From NCBI GenBank assembly GCA_019096065.1, contig JAGUCH010000007.1, positions 4,300,501 to 4,364,500 on the forward strand: 64,000 nucleotides of DNA. The letters run 5' to 3'. The DNA is from Paracyclopina nana (lineage: Eukaryota; Arthropoda; Copepoda; Cyclopoida; Cyclopettidae). Below are positions 22,401 to 30,376 of this stretch, one piece after another (the first letter of the stretch is position 1; each line of letters opens with the position of its first letter). The position numbers and the translations under genes were made by a program. The notes under the pieces were generated by a model. The model was not told the DNA's origin, did not search any database, and saw nothing but the letters and a program-made list of their open reading frames with translations.

Positions 22401-22748
22401 GAGTGTCACATGCCGTCGGAAAAGCTAAAATGTCGATACAATTTGTGTCTACAAGACGGGCACTTAGATGCCGTCTGTGCACAATTGCGTACGCGCTGCA
22501 CTCTTTGCTTCCACCTAGGCCATTCTGCAGAACACCATGAACAATTCCCGTTTCCTAGTCTCATTGAAGAATTTCGGGTTGCCTATCCTCGCGGGCGAGT
22601 CACGAGCAGGTTGGCATCCTCCACTTCAGCCTCAGAATATCACGTCGATGTAAAAGAAAATGGATATGTCATTTTTGCTGACGCCACCGCCGAGGAGAGA
22701 AAACTGTTGAAGGCCTCACACATGTCTGGCCCGTTTGACCCTATGTAA
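19425..22748 (+). CDS. BEL second ORF: 1107-codon zinc-knuckle protein of unknown function
   Basis: An intact ORF lies between pol and the 3' LTR, where some BEL elements carry env. ATG 19425 is the first ATG of the frame; the frame is open further up to about 19332. It has no signal peptide and no membrane segment. Layout: Ser-rich, basic N-terminus (residues 1-70); a folded-looking domain (about 75-330); an acidic, Pro-rich linker (about 340-560); a second domain (about 580-930); and three Cys/His clusters near residues 975-1035 (CCDACGYEDHLRAECH, CRYNLCLQDGHLDAVC, CTLCFHLGHSAEHH). In the second domain, IFKDPSIMKVARNA and, about 80 residues later, ASDARYL resemble RNase D/WRN-type exonuclease motifs, with catalytic acids apparently lost. 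That resemblance is speculative. It may be a second capsid/RNA-binding protein. Confidence 0.7.
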   Translation: MPKPTESASTSSGSSSSSSGSAESSESSSPSPGKRKRSASPPPFSGCSFAFLPRTDWNKKKKKSGFAHWPPSPRTREAIATLIVGAREQLMTKYGVDTVVFQEEFQAMAMGGNISKFVSLYSSPNVFVAGSVHFYYGEPGENSKAAKKRKNARTAAQKANYSRVLLLSQNTAVDAAMLLAHPRIHDQWCLHRVECKLTLEIPPANCVAQAEIWLQRLSDITYKDLGHLASRGRSKSVEFARHTMAKIKIPTAGGARVVSGVDVELSREPSKRERATGVTLNLVTPETQKRIYLSADASTSTNTGDFVVISAHVARLMQKHFADLGVDVPGFSEIQVQPESEDSGDVIMGDASRFQPGPDAPPNLQITAYQDDDQPRIVVEQEEYIVVDETPTLEGPAASEPVMELASPPPTSSAEAPPLVADVASPQFGPRSGRMSPPMASPRTLSRERRAAKRARREEIEAATPPTPMQNLPLYDIPEDRSISGRSAARSTTSSKSQDDTLVIDVAGYERFSDEESSIRSMRASLREARSIIMRGGKKVKQSCVLAVPKARYVIGQMRDPDCPVPDCALAGNGLRASDLDSPNQREYATISLTAAKAQTPMNGPREFSVQKPPPILHYNKRSTWSKDYFNRLLAKSQVVNEITDYGFAFVSVVEHTSQVRAKLQAATPSWKNAFYGITLTSINNRSIMIHVNWDTNTAKEVEIPLFVRNIFKDPSIMKVARNACSFVNRVTSIPGTAYTMRHFVEATNIAIMAFTQPDLPFNQMRHDTEYVALQTGFPFIFRDAQAMTRETASDARYLAVAEQWNYATPFNSWSNPMRANLVWDAAVMIDLLRLMAIRAAELETFGPGADIVRLIHCLCMRAVGTDIPFINPVTISQATARPFGSWFTTDTYLDEQNQEQNHRAWPLFFAHSTGWQSLESLHEHLQSFLTSRKWAKNIDTLPLTSRQRATLAYKCGLNEINARAYMMQYAGEDVHFPHCCDACGYEDHLRAECHMPSEKLKCRYNLCLQDGHLDAVCAQLRTRCTLCFHLGHSAEHHEQFPFPSLIEEFRVAYPRGRVTSRLASSTSASEYHVDVKENGYVIFADATAEERKLLKASHMSGPFDPM

Positions 22749-22782
22749 GATTTCCCCCCCCCTTATCAAGAACAAGAGAAAC

Positions 22783-22970
22783 TGTGTAAAATATATCTGT
22801 CTGGTAACGCTGCACAAATTACTGTACGTAGCTGAGTCGATTAGACCGGCAGTTCCAAATAAAACACGAAGCAATTCACACGTATCCATCATCATCATTA
22901 CCTTTTCTGTATTTCATTATGTTTCTAGTATTTTTCATGTTCATCTTCGCTGCCAAAATCATCCTGAACA
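22783..22970 (+). repeat. BEL 3' LTR
   Basis: 188 bp, identical by eye to 10986-11173. It is followed by the TSD ATCCG. Confidence 0.95.
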
Positions 22971-22975
22971 ATCCG

Positions 22976-23006
22976 TCTAGCGATTTCACTGATGTAGTCT
23001 TCCTAT
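22976..23006 (-). pseudogene. Gypsy A pol sliver between the BEL and Gypsy B insertions
   Basis: Thirty-one bases of the integrase region read EDYISEIARR on the minus strand. They link the YYGEY end at 30377 with MKIARQ at 10985. The sliver proves that Gypsy B and BEL inserted about 30 bp apart into the same element. Confidence 0.85.
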
Positions 23007-23237
23007 TGTATCCTGGACTTCTCAAGATCCTACAACTATGGCGAGCCGGAATGAGCTCAACTTGCTAGCTCAAAGTCAGTATCAAATCTGTCTCTTTATT
23101 GCAGTACTCGCGCTTATATATCTGTCGTGCAAGGTTACGGCACTATACTAAGAGTGTGTGTGTTGTTAGGCGGAAGGAGGAAAAGGGTTAGTCGCGTAGT
23201 TATGTAAAAGAGTAATTGCCAGGAAGTCAAAAGTACA
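23007..23237 (-). repeat. Gypsy B 3' LTR
   Basis: 231 bp, beginning TGTATCCTGGACTTC and ending AAAAGTACA on the plus strand. The adjoining CCCTCCCC (about 23241-23249) is the complement of a polypurine tract. Confidence 0.93.
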
Positions 23238-23327
23238 ATATCCCTCCCCATGGTAAAAAGATTTAGGTGGTTATGTTATTGGGAATGAGGTCATGGTCCT
23301 GATTTTTAGTCTGTCGGAAGAAGGTCA

Positions 23328-24296
23328 TTATGCGAAAATTTTTTTGAAGGCGTAGGAGTAGACCAAGAGAACCAAGACTAGGGAGATGATGGCAACAATG
23401 GCGATGATGATTAATGTCTCATTCCAAGTTGTGACTGGCTCAAAATGGCTTTTGAGGAAAGCCAGAGAATGTGGGTCGGTTGGAGGTAAAGTGGAGTTGA
23501 TTTGGTTGAGAGTTTTGAGAATGTCGTCAGGTGACATATTGTGACCGAGTTGGAGAATTGGGACATTCCATTTGTAGGTTTCCATAGTCTTCTCCACTCT
23601 GATTTCAATGCCCCCAAACAGTGTGAAGTGTGGAAGTTCAACATTGCAACCCTCTTCTAACTTGAAATGATGGAAGTGAAGCAGTTGGCTAGTCTTCGTG
23701 GTGCCATTGCTGCATGACAGTTGATAGTAGGTCGGATCCTCGGTGAAGGCAGAAAACTCGTTGTTCCCAAATGGGAGAATACAATCGGTAGCCTGTCGTA
23801 TTGCCAGTTTACAAGTTTTTAAGGCTTGATTGTGGTCTTTTCACACATAGAGATGTCCGTGTGGGATAGCTCAAAGTGTGATCCGGATTCTTCGTGTAGG
23901 GCCAACATGTCATGTTCTGGGTGAACTTCTACAGTTAGACCTGGTGTGATTTCAATGGGGAAAGGCAAGTAGCGATAGAGTGTCAAAACCTGATCTTCGT
24001 TGGTAAGTGGCACATGAACAAGTAGGTTAAATCCGTCCACGTCAAAAACTATGGAGGTTCAGAGCTACTGAAAAGTATTCCTTGAGGTTATGAAGATTGA
24101 CATTTATGTAGATATGGCCATAATGGACGGAGACCATGGCTTTGCCAGCCCTTTGAAATCCATGGTGGGACCAGTCTGTATTGGAAGTTTTGATTAAAAG
24201 CTGAGTTGTGGGGTTCTGCGTTTCAGCCAATCCCCTCCCTGTGGCCACAAAGTCTGCGACAAGCTGCAGAGCGATAAAGTATAGGTGCAGGTTCAT
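23328..24296 (-). pseudogene. Gypsy B env remnant (envelope-like membrane protein)
   Basis: The start ATG at 24294-24296 overlaps the pol stop as ATGA. A signal-peptide-like N-terminus comes first. A cysteine-containing ectodomain segment follows that resembles the C-terminal half of insect errantivirus/baculovirus F-type envelope proteins (LTLYRYLPFPIEI). Near the C-terminus there is one membrane anchor (LIIIAIVAIISLVLVLLVYS) and a short basic tail. The reading shifts frame near 24041 and again near 23818. Total length is far below the usual 500-600 residues, and the central cleavage/fusion part seems missing. It is non-functional as read. The family assignment is inferred. Confidence 0.7.
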
Positions 24297-24700
24297 TTTC
24301 TCTTCGTGTATTTCTTGTATTCAACTGGTCTGGAAGGTAAAACTGGATCTTGTACCTCGATATTTTTTGCAGCCACAGCTCTACGTGTGGTAGCTGGTTG
24401 TTCGCTGGGAGCAGGAGCCTTCTTATAGGAACGGGTTTGGCGTTGTGCTTCAGGGTCGAGGGGAACAACCAGGTTGCCTAGTTCAGTACCAAAATCAGAT
24501 AATGGTGAAATACCTTGCCGTAACCGCTGAAACAGCCCCGTGGGTTGACTTTCAGGAATAGATTCTGGGCTCGGGGGTTCTTCTTTAATGTTAGGCTGAG
24601 TAAAGTCAGATGTAGAGGGCTGATCAGTATTATCAGTTTTGATCGGGATGGGCTGTGGCGGAGGTTCCAGCGGGTTAAGAATGGTGATCGTCGTCTTCAA
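24293..24700 (-). pseudogene. Gypsy B pol C-terminal tail
   Basis: A Pro/Glu-rich then basic tail ends at TGA 24293-24295. It corresponds to the Gypsy A tail (IKEEPPSPES versus IKQEPNSPP). It is out of frame with the integrase ORF by one base at about 24690, just after the conserved IEDDD block. Confidence 0.8.
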
Positions 24701-25869
24701 TCCTTATATAGCCAGACTTTGTCTCTGAGGCGTGCGATTCTTTTTCTTCTGCACGAGTTGCGACGTCTGGGCTTGGGTTGTCGGGCAAGGCGCTTGAGTG
24801 AGTAGGCCCAGGCATGTTGGCCACAGATTTGCAAATTCGCAATCTGTCTTTGTGCACATATCTCGTTTTCTTTGTCTGAATGTGCTGGATGAGCGCATTC
24901 TCATTTTGCAGACCCACAATAACATACATGCCTTCCCAAGGTGAATTAATTTTAGGGTTAATCTTGCGTAATTCAGGTCTGTGTAGCCACACTAGCATAC
25001 CTTCCCTAAAGTCTTCTTGTTTTACCTTGGCATTGTGCTGTGCAGTGTACAACTCCTTGTAGTGAATGTTGTTTTCTGCGGCCACTCGTCGTGCAATTTG
25101 GAGACGTTTTCCAATTTCGTCTTTGTAGCTATCACCGTAATACTTGTGGTCTACCACATTTGGGTCCATGTATGGGGTCCTGGGGTGTACCCCGAACAGA
25201 AGGAAGAACGGGCTCATTTTTGTTGCTTTACTAACGCCCACATTGTAGCTCAGTTGCAATGCTGGTAACATTTCTTCCCAGTCAAGCGTCGAATCCAAAT
25301 CTAGCGTTTTCTGCAAATAGCTAATGATATGCTTATTAATTACTTCAGCTGCGGCGTTAGTTTGGGGCTGTCTGGGGCTAGTTTTCTTCTTATCAATTTG
25401 CAGTAGCGAGAACAATTCATCATTGACCTTCGCTGTAAATTCCTTACCACCGTCGGTTACCAAAATGCATGGTGATCCATAGCGCGAAATCCACCTGTTG
25501 AAAATGCCTCGGCTAACTGTCTCTGGAGTCTTGTCTGGCAATGCCACAAATTCGGCATATTTTGTGAAAGCATCCGTGATGACTAGGATAAACTTCTTTT
25601 GTCTACCTGATGTTCGTAGTGGTCCGAAGAGATCACAGTGCACTCGTTCAAACGGCCCTCTAGGTTGTGATAGCGGGTTTAAGGGAGTGTTGGGGTGTTG
25701 TGACTTTAGCTTGCTTTTGTCACATTTCCAGCATGAGCCAATGTATTCTTCCACGTCGGCCACCATATTCGGCCAAAAATATTGTTCTCTTATTCGTTCA
25801 CACGTTTTGTAAACTCCTTTATGGCCAACGGCAGCATGAGCAGCACTAATGATGTCAGCCTGGCATATA
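24690..25869 (-). pseudogene. Gypsy B integrase region
   Basis: The region is open from the edge of the 515 bp insertion. It contains the zinc-binding HAAVGHKG...CWKCDKSKLK block and a DDE core with the acidic residues in VHCDLFGPL, VTDGGKEF and NAAAEVINKHI. The C-terminal chromatin-binding-like region is FREGMLVWLHRPEL. A one-base frameshift near 24690 separates it from the pol tail. Confidence 0.88.
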
Positions 25870-26384
25870 AGAGCTGATTTTGAAATTTATCATGCTAGAT
25901 GGCGCCACTGTAAGGTAGTACAGCTGTTTACGCATGACGCTTTGACGGAAAAGTGTGAAAAACATATTTTAAAGTTACGCACTCCAAAGCCGCTATAAGT
26001 TGCCAGTATTTTCATAAAACAGCCCAAATCACTAATTACGTGAGGAAAAAAGTTTTTATCTGGTAGCGCCATAAAAGCCAACTTTTTTTAACTCTGCTCT
26101 GATTGGTCTAAAAAAAGGCGGAAAATTTCAAATTACATTGCAATTGAAGAACTTCAGCATTTTCCCGCTATTTTCTGCTGATTGGCCTGATTTTTTTTAA
26201 CTAAGTAGCATGAAATGTAATAGGGATCAAATATTATTTATCGAATTTTTGAGAAATCATATGGCAAGGCCAATTTTTTGGCAAATTTCGAATTGCTATT
26301 TAGCTGGCTCTGTAGTGAACATACTACACGGCTTTTCACGCTAGGGTGCGCTGACTGTACTACGTAACAGACGCCATCGTTCCT
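25870..26384. mobile_element. 515 bp insertion in Gypsy B pol (MITE-like)
   Basis: It is flanked by TATA at 25866-25869 and 26385-26388. Removing the insert and one TATA restores pol in frame (CAPAI|CQADII). The two ends, read inward, share GATGGCG...GTAGTACAG, so imperfect terminal inverted repeats are likely. No coding capacity is seen and the superfamily is not determined. Confidence 0.75.
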
Positions 26385-27023
26385 TATAGCCGGTGCACAA
26401 ATAACCCGGCGGCCTAGTTGTCCAATTGTTATCAGCAAGATGTCATCTTTGAGTTCACAATGTCTGGCATATCTATTCACAATTCGCTTCAGTTCGGGAG
26501 TAGATGGCATCAAATTGGTCTTGATCTTGGCGATCAGAGCGGAAAGCACTGTGTCTGAATTCTGCAGCTGCTTCATGACTTCCAAATCCTCTAAGGCTTC
26601 TGTAGAGACCCCATACACACAGGCGTTGATTTGGCGCAAGGCCTCGGGCACATTTCTAGAACAAAAGTCAGCAGGATTTTTGTCACCTGGACAATATTGG
26701 ACCGTAAAGGAAAGCTGTATCATGAGGTCCTGGAGGCGAGAAAGAGTGCGAGTATGGGTCTTGTTGAGCTTCTCCAAGGGTTTGTGATCACTGTACAATG
26801 TGAACTTGGTTCCAGTAAGGTAGACAGCATAGTGTTCAATTGCCCAGGTGCAAGCCAATAGTTCAAGTAGATAAGGTGTGTAGTTCTTCTCGTGCTTTAG
26901 CAGACTCCTTGATGCATAGCGTATTACCCTTGGCTCTTTGTTATGGTACTTGATCAACACAGCGCCCAGTCCACCATCCAGACTGTTGTCGACAGTGCCT
27001 TGGGACGCATCCACACATAAATG
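26385..27023 (-). pseudogene. Gypsy B RNase H region
   Basis: It contains VDASQGT, GGLGAVLIKY, YASRSLLKHEKNYTPYLLELLA and FTLYSDHKPLEKL, the retroviral-type RNase H pattern. An in-frame TAG (27024-27026) separates it from the reverse transcriptase; Gypsy A has Phe in that place (VLDFHLYVDASQG). The 515 bp insertion truncates its 3' end. Confidence 0.88.
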
Positions 27024-28949
27024 CTAGTCTAGCTCGGGCTTGGGGTAAGCCAACACAGGCTCACTACACAAAAGCTCCTTCAATTTCTGAAAAGATTGTA
27101 AGGCTTGAGGGGGCAGAGGGCCAGAGCGCCAGCTTGAATCTTTGCAGGTTAACTGTGATAACGCATGTGAGTGCTTGCTAAACCTTGGAATGCAGGACCG
27201 AAAGAAATTGCATAGTCCCAGAAATTGCCTTATCTCACGGACAGTAGTAGGTGGAGGAGCATCTTCTATGGCTTGTAATTTCCTCTTATTGGGTTGGTAA
27301 CCCGTAGGTGTTAAGGTGAAGCCTAGATAAGTGCACTCAGTAGTCCCAAAGGAGCACTTGGGGAAGTTGATTTTCAGATTTGCTCTCCGAAGCCGCGCAA
27401 AGCATTCCTCCAAACCTGCAATCATGTCTTTGTGATCAGTTCCCTTGACTAAAATATCATCCAAATAAAGCAAAACTCGCTTGGGAGTTAGGTGTTCAAA
27501 CACTTTCATCATCATACGTTGAAATGATAGGGGCATGTTGCAAAGTCCAAACGGTGCCCTGCAGTATTGAAATTGGCCTCTTCCAGGGATAGTAAAAGCA
27601 GTCAAATGTTTGGACGATTCATCCATTTGCATTTGGTGAAAACCATTGCGGAGGTCTAATTGTGAGAAAAGTTGGGTTCCTGACCTTCCAATGTCATCGA
27701 TGCATTCGGAGATGAGTGGGAGGCGATAGCTTGATGGCTCTGTTTTGGCATTCAGGCCTCTATAATCAATCACTGGTCTCCAGCCTGTCTGTCCATCTGG
27801 TAATTTTCTTGGGACACAGAATATTGAGGAATTCCATTCGGAGTCAGATGGCTCAATGATTCCCATTTTAAGCCATTCGTCAACACTTTCACTGATGTGC
27901 TCTAAATGTTTCTGAGGGATCGGAAATTGTTTGTTGAACACTGGGTTCTTGTTAGTCAGATTGATCTTGTGCTTCATTAGGGTACATTTACCCAAGTCAT
28001 ATTCTGAAATGGAAATAACGTCAGAATTGTTTAAGAGCAGTTTTAAATAATTCTGACGCTCGTTAGGAGTCAAGTGGTCAAGTCTGGCATGCTTGTTAAT
28101 ATACTCCTTCACCATGGGATCATGCCTAGGTGGCTGTCCCGAAGTAGAAATGCTGGAAACACAAGCAAATGCATCATTAAACGGTACAAAATCTGATAAA
28201 TCAATGTTGACGAGTTCACCAATTTTTAGCCCCTTCTTCAGTGTAGCGGGCTCCAATCCAGGGTTGGTGATTTTCACAGTAGCGATTCCAAAGTCGTCTG
28301 TTCGAAGAAGGCAGTCGTCTGCACACACCATGGAATCCTCGTAATTTCTGAGTTTGAAACATCCTTCAAAATTTGGTTGTCGTTTGCGTTCTTCATCGGT
28401 AATTAACAGTCTGACAGTTGCAACGCTTCTGGCAGGCAAAAAAGTGTCATTGTGGACGACAGCAGCAGTTGGCGAGGTTTTCTTGTAGTGAATGGCCATA
28501 GAGATGGGGTCGTAGTGTAAACCAGCAGCATGGATAATGTCTACCCCCAGGATACCTTCTACATTTAAGGAGTCACAAACATAAAAGTCGCACAGAGTTT
28601 GTTTTCCTTTGATGTCACATGGCAGCTGATAAAGTCCGAGTATTCGCAGCGGCGTACCGGACGCACAGGTAGCTCTTAGCGGGGATGCAGTGAGCACTTT
28701 TTGAGGCCTTTTGTCAAGGGGAATCTTTCTAAAGGCGGTGCGTGACAACAAGCTGATATTAGCACCGGTATCGTAAAGGCAGTTGAAGTTAGCTCCGTGG
28801 CAAGTTACAGTCAAAAATGGCCGTTTGTTGGTATTAGGTCGACTTACAGTCATGGTTGTGAAGTATGAGAGTAGCATCGAGAATGTTGAAGCGGCCAGAC
28901 CAGGGCGGCGCGTCGGCTGGAGCACGGGACGGCCGCCTACCAGTTTAAA
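27024..28949 (-). pseudogene. Gypsy B protease and reverse transcriptase
   Basis: The pol frame lies -1 relative to gag and is entered at the TTTAAAC heptamer (28943-28949). It contains an aspartic protease with YDTGANISLL. The reverse transcriptase has LDLRNGFHQM, FGLCNMPLSFQRMM and the catalytic YLDDILVKG. It ends at an in-frame TAG (27024-27026) before RNase H, so only a truncated product is possible without readthrough. Confidence 0.9.
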
Positions 28950-30031
28950 TCACCTTGAACTTCATGAGCTTGCTTCCCTTCACTGGCCCTCTTGCTTCCA
29001 GGCTTGGGTTTATATAGATTGTTCTTCTGATCTCTTTTCTTGCTGAAACACTCCGTCTCTCGGTGGCCTGGAATGTCGCAATACCAGCACTTAAGGCGAT
29101 TACCCTGGGAGGTCCTAGGTGGTCTGCGTTCCCCAAGGCGACCTTTGACAAGGTCAATGAATTTCTCCACTGTATTTTCGAGGCTCTCTTGATTCTTGGG
29201 TTGGGCCGGTTGATCTTCATTATCTTGAATCTTGATGGCATTAACCTCTGGTGGTGGTACTGAAGCCTTCTTGTCATTGGAAAATGAAGCTTCCACTCTT
29301 GATGCGAAGCCAACTATATCTTCCAACTTGGTGTATTCTTGGACCACAACCTGCGACTTGATAGTCTTGATGAGCCTGTGTACAAATCGGCGCTTCACCA
29401 TAAATTGGTAGGCCTCATTCTTCGCCAATTCCTGGACCTCTGGCAGTTTACCAGCCGCAACCAGAGTGGTGGGGGTGTTCTCCAAAGGTGCGAAGTTCTC
29501 CATTAAGGTCAGGGTCCCAGTTTTGACCCTATCAAAGAAGTCCTTGACTGTCTCATTAGGCTCCTGTACCAAGGAGTCTTCAATTGCCGATTCTTCAGCC
29601 AAGGTGCACACATGGTGGAAACGAGCAAGAAAAATCTTCTTCAATCCATTAGGCCCCTCCCAAGTGGAGGGCGTCCGCTTCTCCTCAGCCAAAATATTAT
29701 ACCACTGACCTGCTTTGCCTTTCAAGGCCAAAGCTGCATAACTTGCAGTGGCTTCATCACTCCAGCGGGGTTGTTCAGCAGCAGCAGCCCCTTGGTTGAC
29801 AATTGTACGCAGGTGATCTATGCGTGTCACCCAGGCTCGAGGTCCAAGCTTGTCCGTCGATCGGTCTCCAGAAAACTCAGGCAAATCGATTGCCTTGATT
29901 GCCCTGTTGGCCATGGCAGTAGTGCTGTGACTGCCCAATTGATCCAAATTGCCCGCAGGCTCCTCTTGATTACCAGGCTCCACTGGTACGTCTTCTTCAC
30001 CTGCAACTCGTCCTGAGCCAGGCATATACAC
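28937..30031 (-). CDS. Gypsy B gag
   Basis: A 364-codon intact ORF with the conserved AIKAIDLPEFSGD near the N-terminus, as in Gypsy A (NIKAIDVPEFSGD). A retrotransposon gag core follows, with one CCHC zinc knuckle CWYCDIPGHRETEC near the C-terminus. It ends LNW-TAG immediately after the T-TTA-AAC slippery heptamer, so pol is made by -1 frameshifting. The start could be either of two nearby ATGs. Confidence 0.88.
   Translation of the reverse strand: MYMPGSGRVAGEEDVPVEPGNQEEPAGNLDQLGSHSTTAMANRAIKAIDLPEFSGDRSTDKLGPRAWVTRIDHLRTIVNQGAAAAEQPRWSDEATASYAALALKGKAGQWYNILAEEKRTPSTWEGPNGLKKIFLARFHHVCTLAEESAIEDSLVQEPNETVKDFFDRVKTGTLTLMENFAPLENTPTTLVAAGKLPEVQELAKNEAYQFMVKRRFVHRLIKTIKSQVVVQEYTKLEDIVGFASRVEASFSNDKKASVPPPEVNAIKIQDNEDQPAQPKNQESLENTVEKFIDLVKGRLGERRPPRTSQGNRLKCWYCDIPGHRETECFSKKRDQKNNLYKPKPGSKRASEGKQAHEVQGDLNW
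28943..28949 (-). promoter_or_regulatory. Gypsy B -1 ribosomal frameshift site TTTAAAC
   Basis: The zero-frame codons GAT TTA AAC TGG TAG contain the canonical X-XXY-YYZ heptamer two codons before the gag stop. The -1 frame (TTT AAA CTG GTA) leads into pol. The same heptamer occurs at the same place in Gypsy A. Confidence 0.8.
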
Positions 30032-30122
30032 TGACTATTTTCCGGCGCAAAGTCTGCTCTTTTGCAAGCAAGCAAAAAGGGCAGAGTCCCTCCCCCAGGT
30101 TAAAAACGAGGACGTGAGGTCG

Positions 30123-30140
30123 AAAAGCCAGATGCCACCA
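30123..30140 (-). other. Gypsy B primer-binding site
   Basis: Minus strand TGGTGGCATCTGG lies four bases inside the 5' LTR. It shares TGGTGGCA with Gypsy A, so both probably use the same or a related tRNA. Confidence 0.55.
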
Positions 30141-30144
30141 ATAT

Positions 30145-30372
30145 TGTATCCTGGACTTCCCAAGATCCTACAACTATGGCGAGCTTGAATGAGCACAACT
30201 TGCTAGCTCAAAGTCAGTATCAAATCTGTCTCTTTATTGCAGTACTCGCGCTTATATATCTGTCGTGCAAGGTTACGGCACTATACTAAGAGTGTGTGTG
30301 TTGTTAGGCGGAAGGAGGAAAAGGGTTAGTCGCGTAGTTATGTAAAAGAGTAATTGCCAGGTCAAAAGTACA
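30145..30372 (-). repeat. Gypsy B 5' LTR
   Basis: 228 bp. Compared with 23007-23237 there are about four substitutions near the start and a missing GAA near the end (about 1.8 percent divergence by hand count). Confidence 0.93.
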
Positions 30373-30376
30373 ATAT

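Larger units (their letters stand above)
10986..22970 (+). mobile_element. BEL/Pao LTR retrotransposon with an extra large ORF and a viral cDNA insert
   Basis: The 188 bp LTRs (10986-11173, 22783-22970) look identical, with TG...CA ends and a 5 bp TSD ATCCG (10981-10985, 22971-22975). After the 5' LTR comes the primer-binding site TGGCGCCCAACGTG, typical of BEL/Pao. Gag-pol starts at 11284 and ends at 19217, and a second ORF occupies 19425-22748. A 1774 bp insert plus a 172 bp duplication (11830-13775) interrupts gag. Without it the element is about 10.0 kb, long for this group. Identical LTRs and intact frames imply a young insertion. It lies inside the pol of Gypsy A. Confidence 0.95.
23007..30372 (-). 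mobile_element. Gypsy B: env-bearing Ty3/Gypsy element, degraded
   Basis: LTRs at 23007-23237 (231 bp) and 30145-30372 (228 bp) differ at about four bases plus a 3 bp indel. The TSD is CTAT/ATAT (one mismatch) at 23003-23006 and 30373-30376. Minus-strand order: LTR, TGGTGGCATCTGG primer-binding-like site, gag, pol, env, purine tract, LTR. The element is broken by an in-frame TAG (27024-27026), a 515 bp insertion (25870-26384), a frameshift near 24690 and breaks in env. It lies in the pol of Gypsy A and is clearly related to it, with similar gag, pol and frameshift site. Confidence 0.92.

Noticed and set aside
26238-26384. C-terminal extension of the Gypsy B RNase H ORF
   Set aside because: The residues after CAPAI are translated from the 515 bp insertion and are not part of pol.
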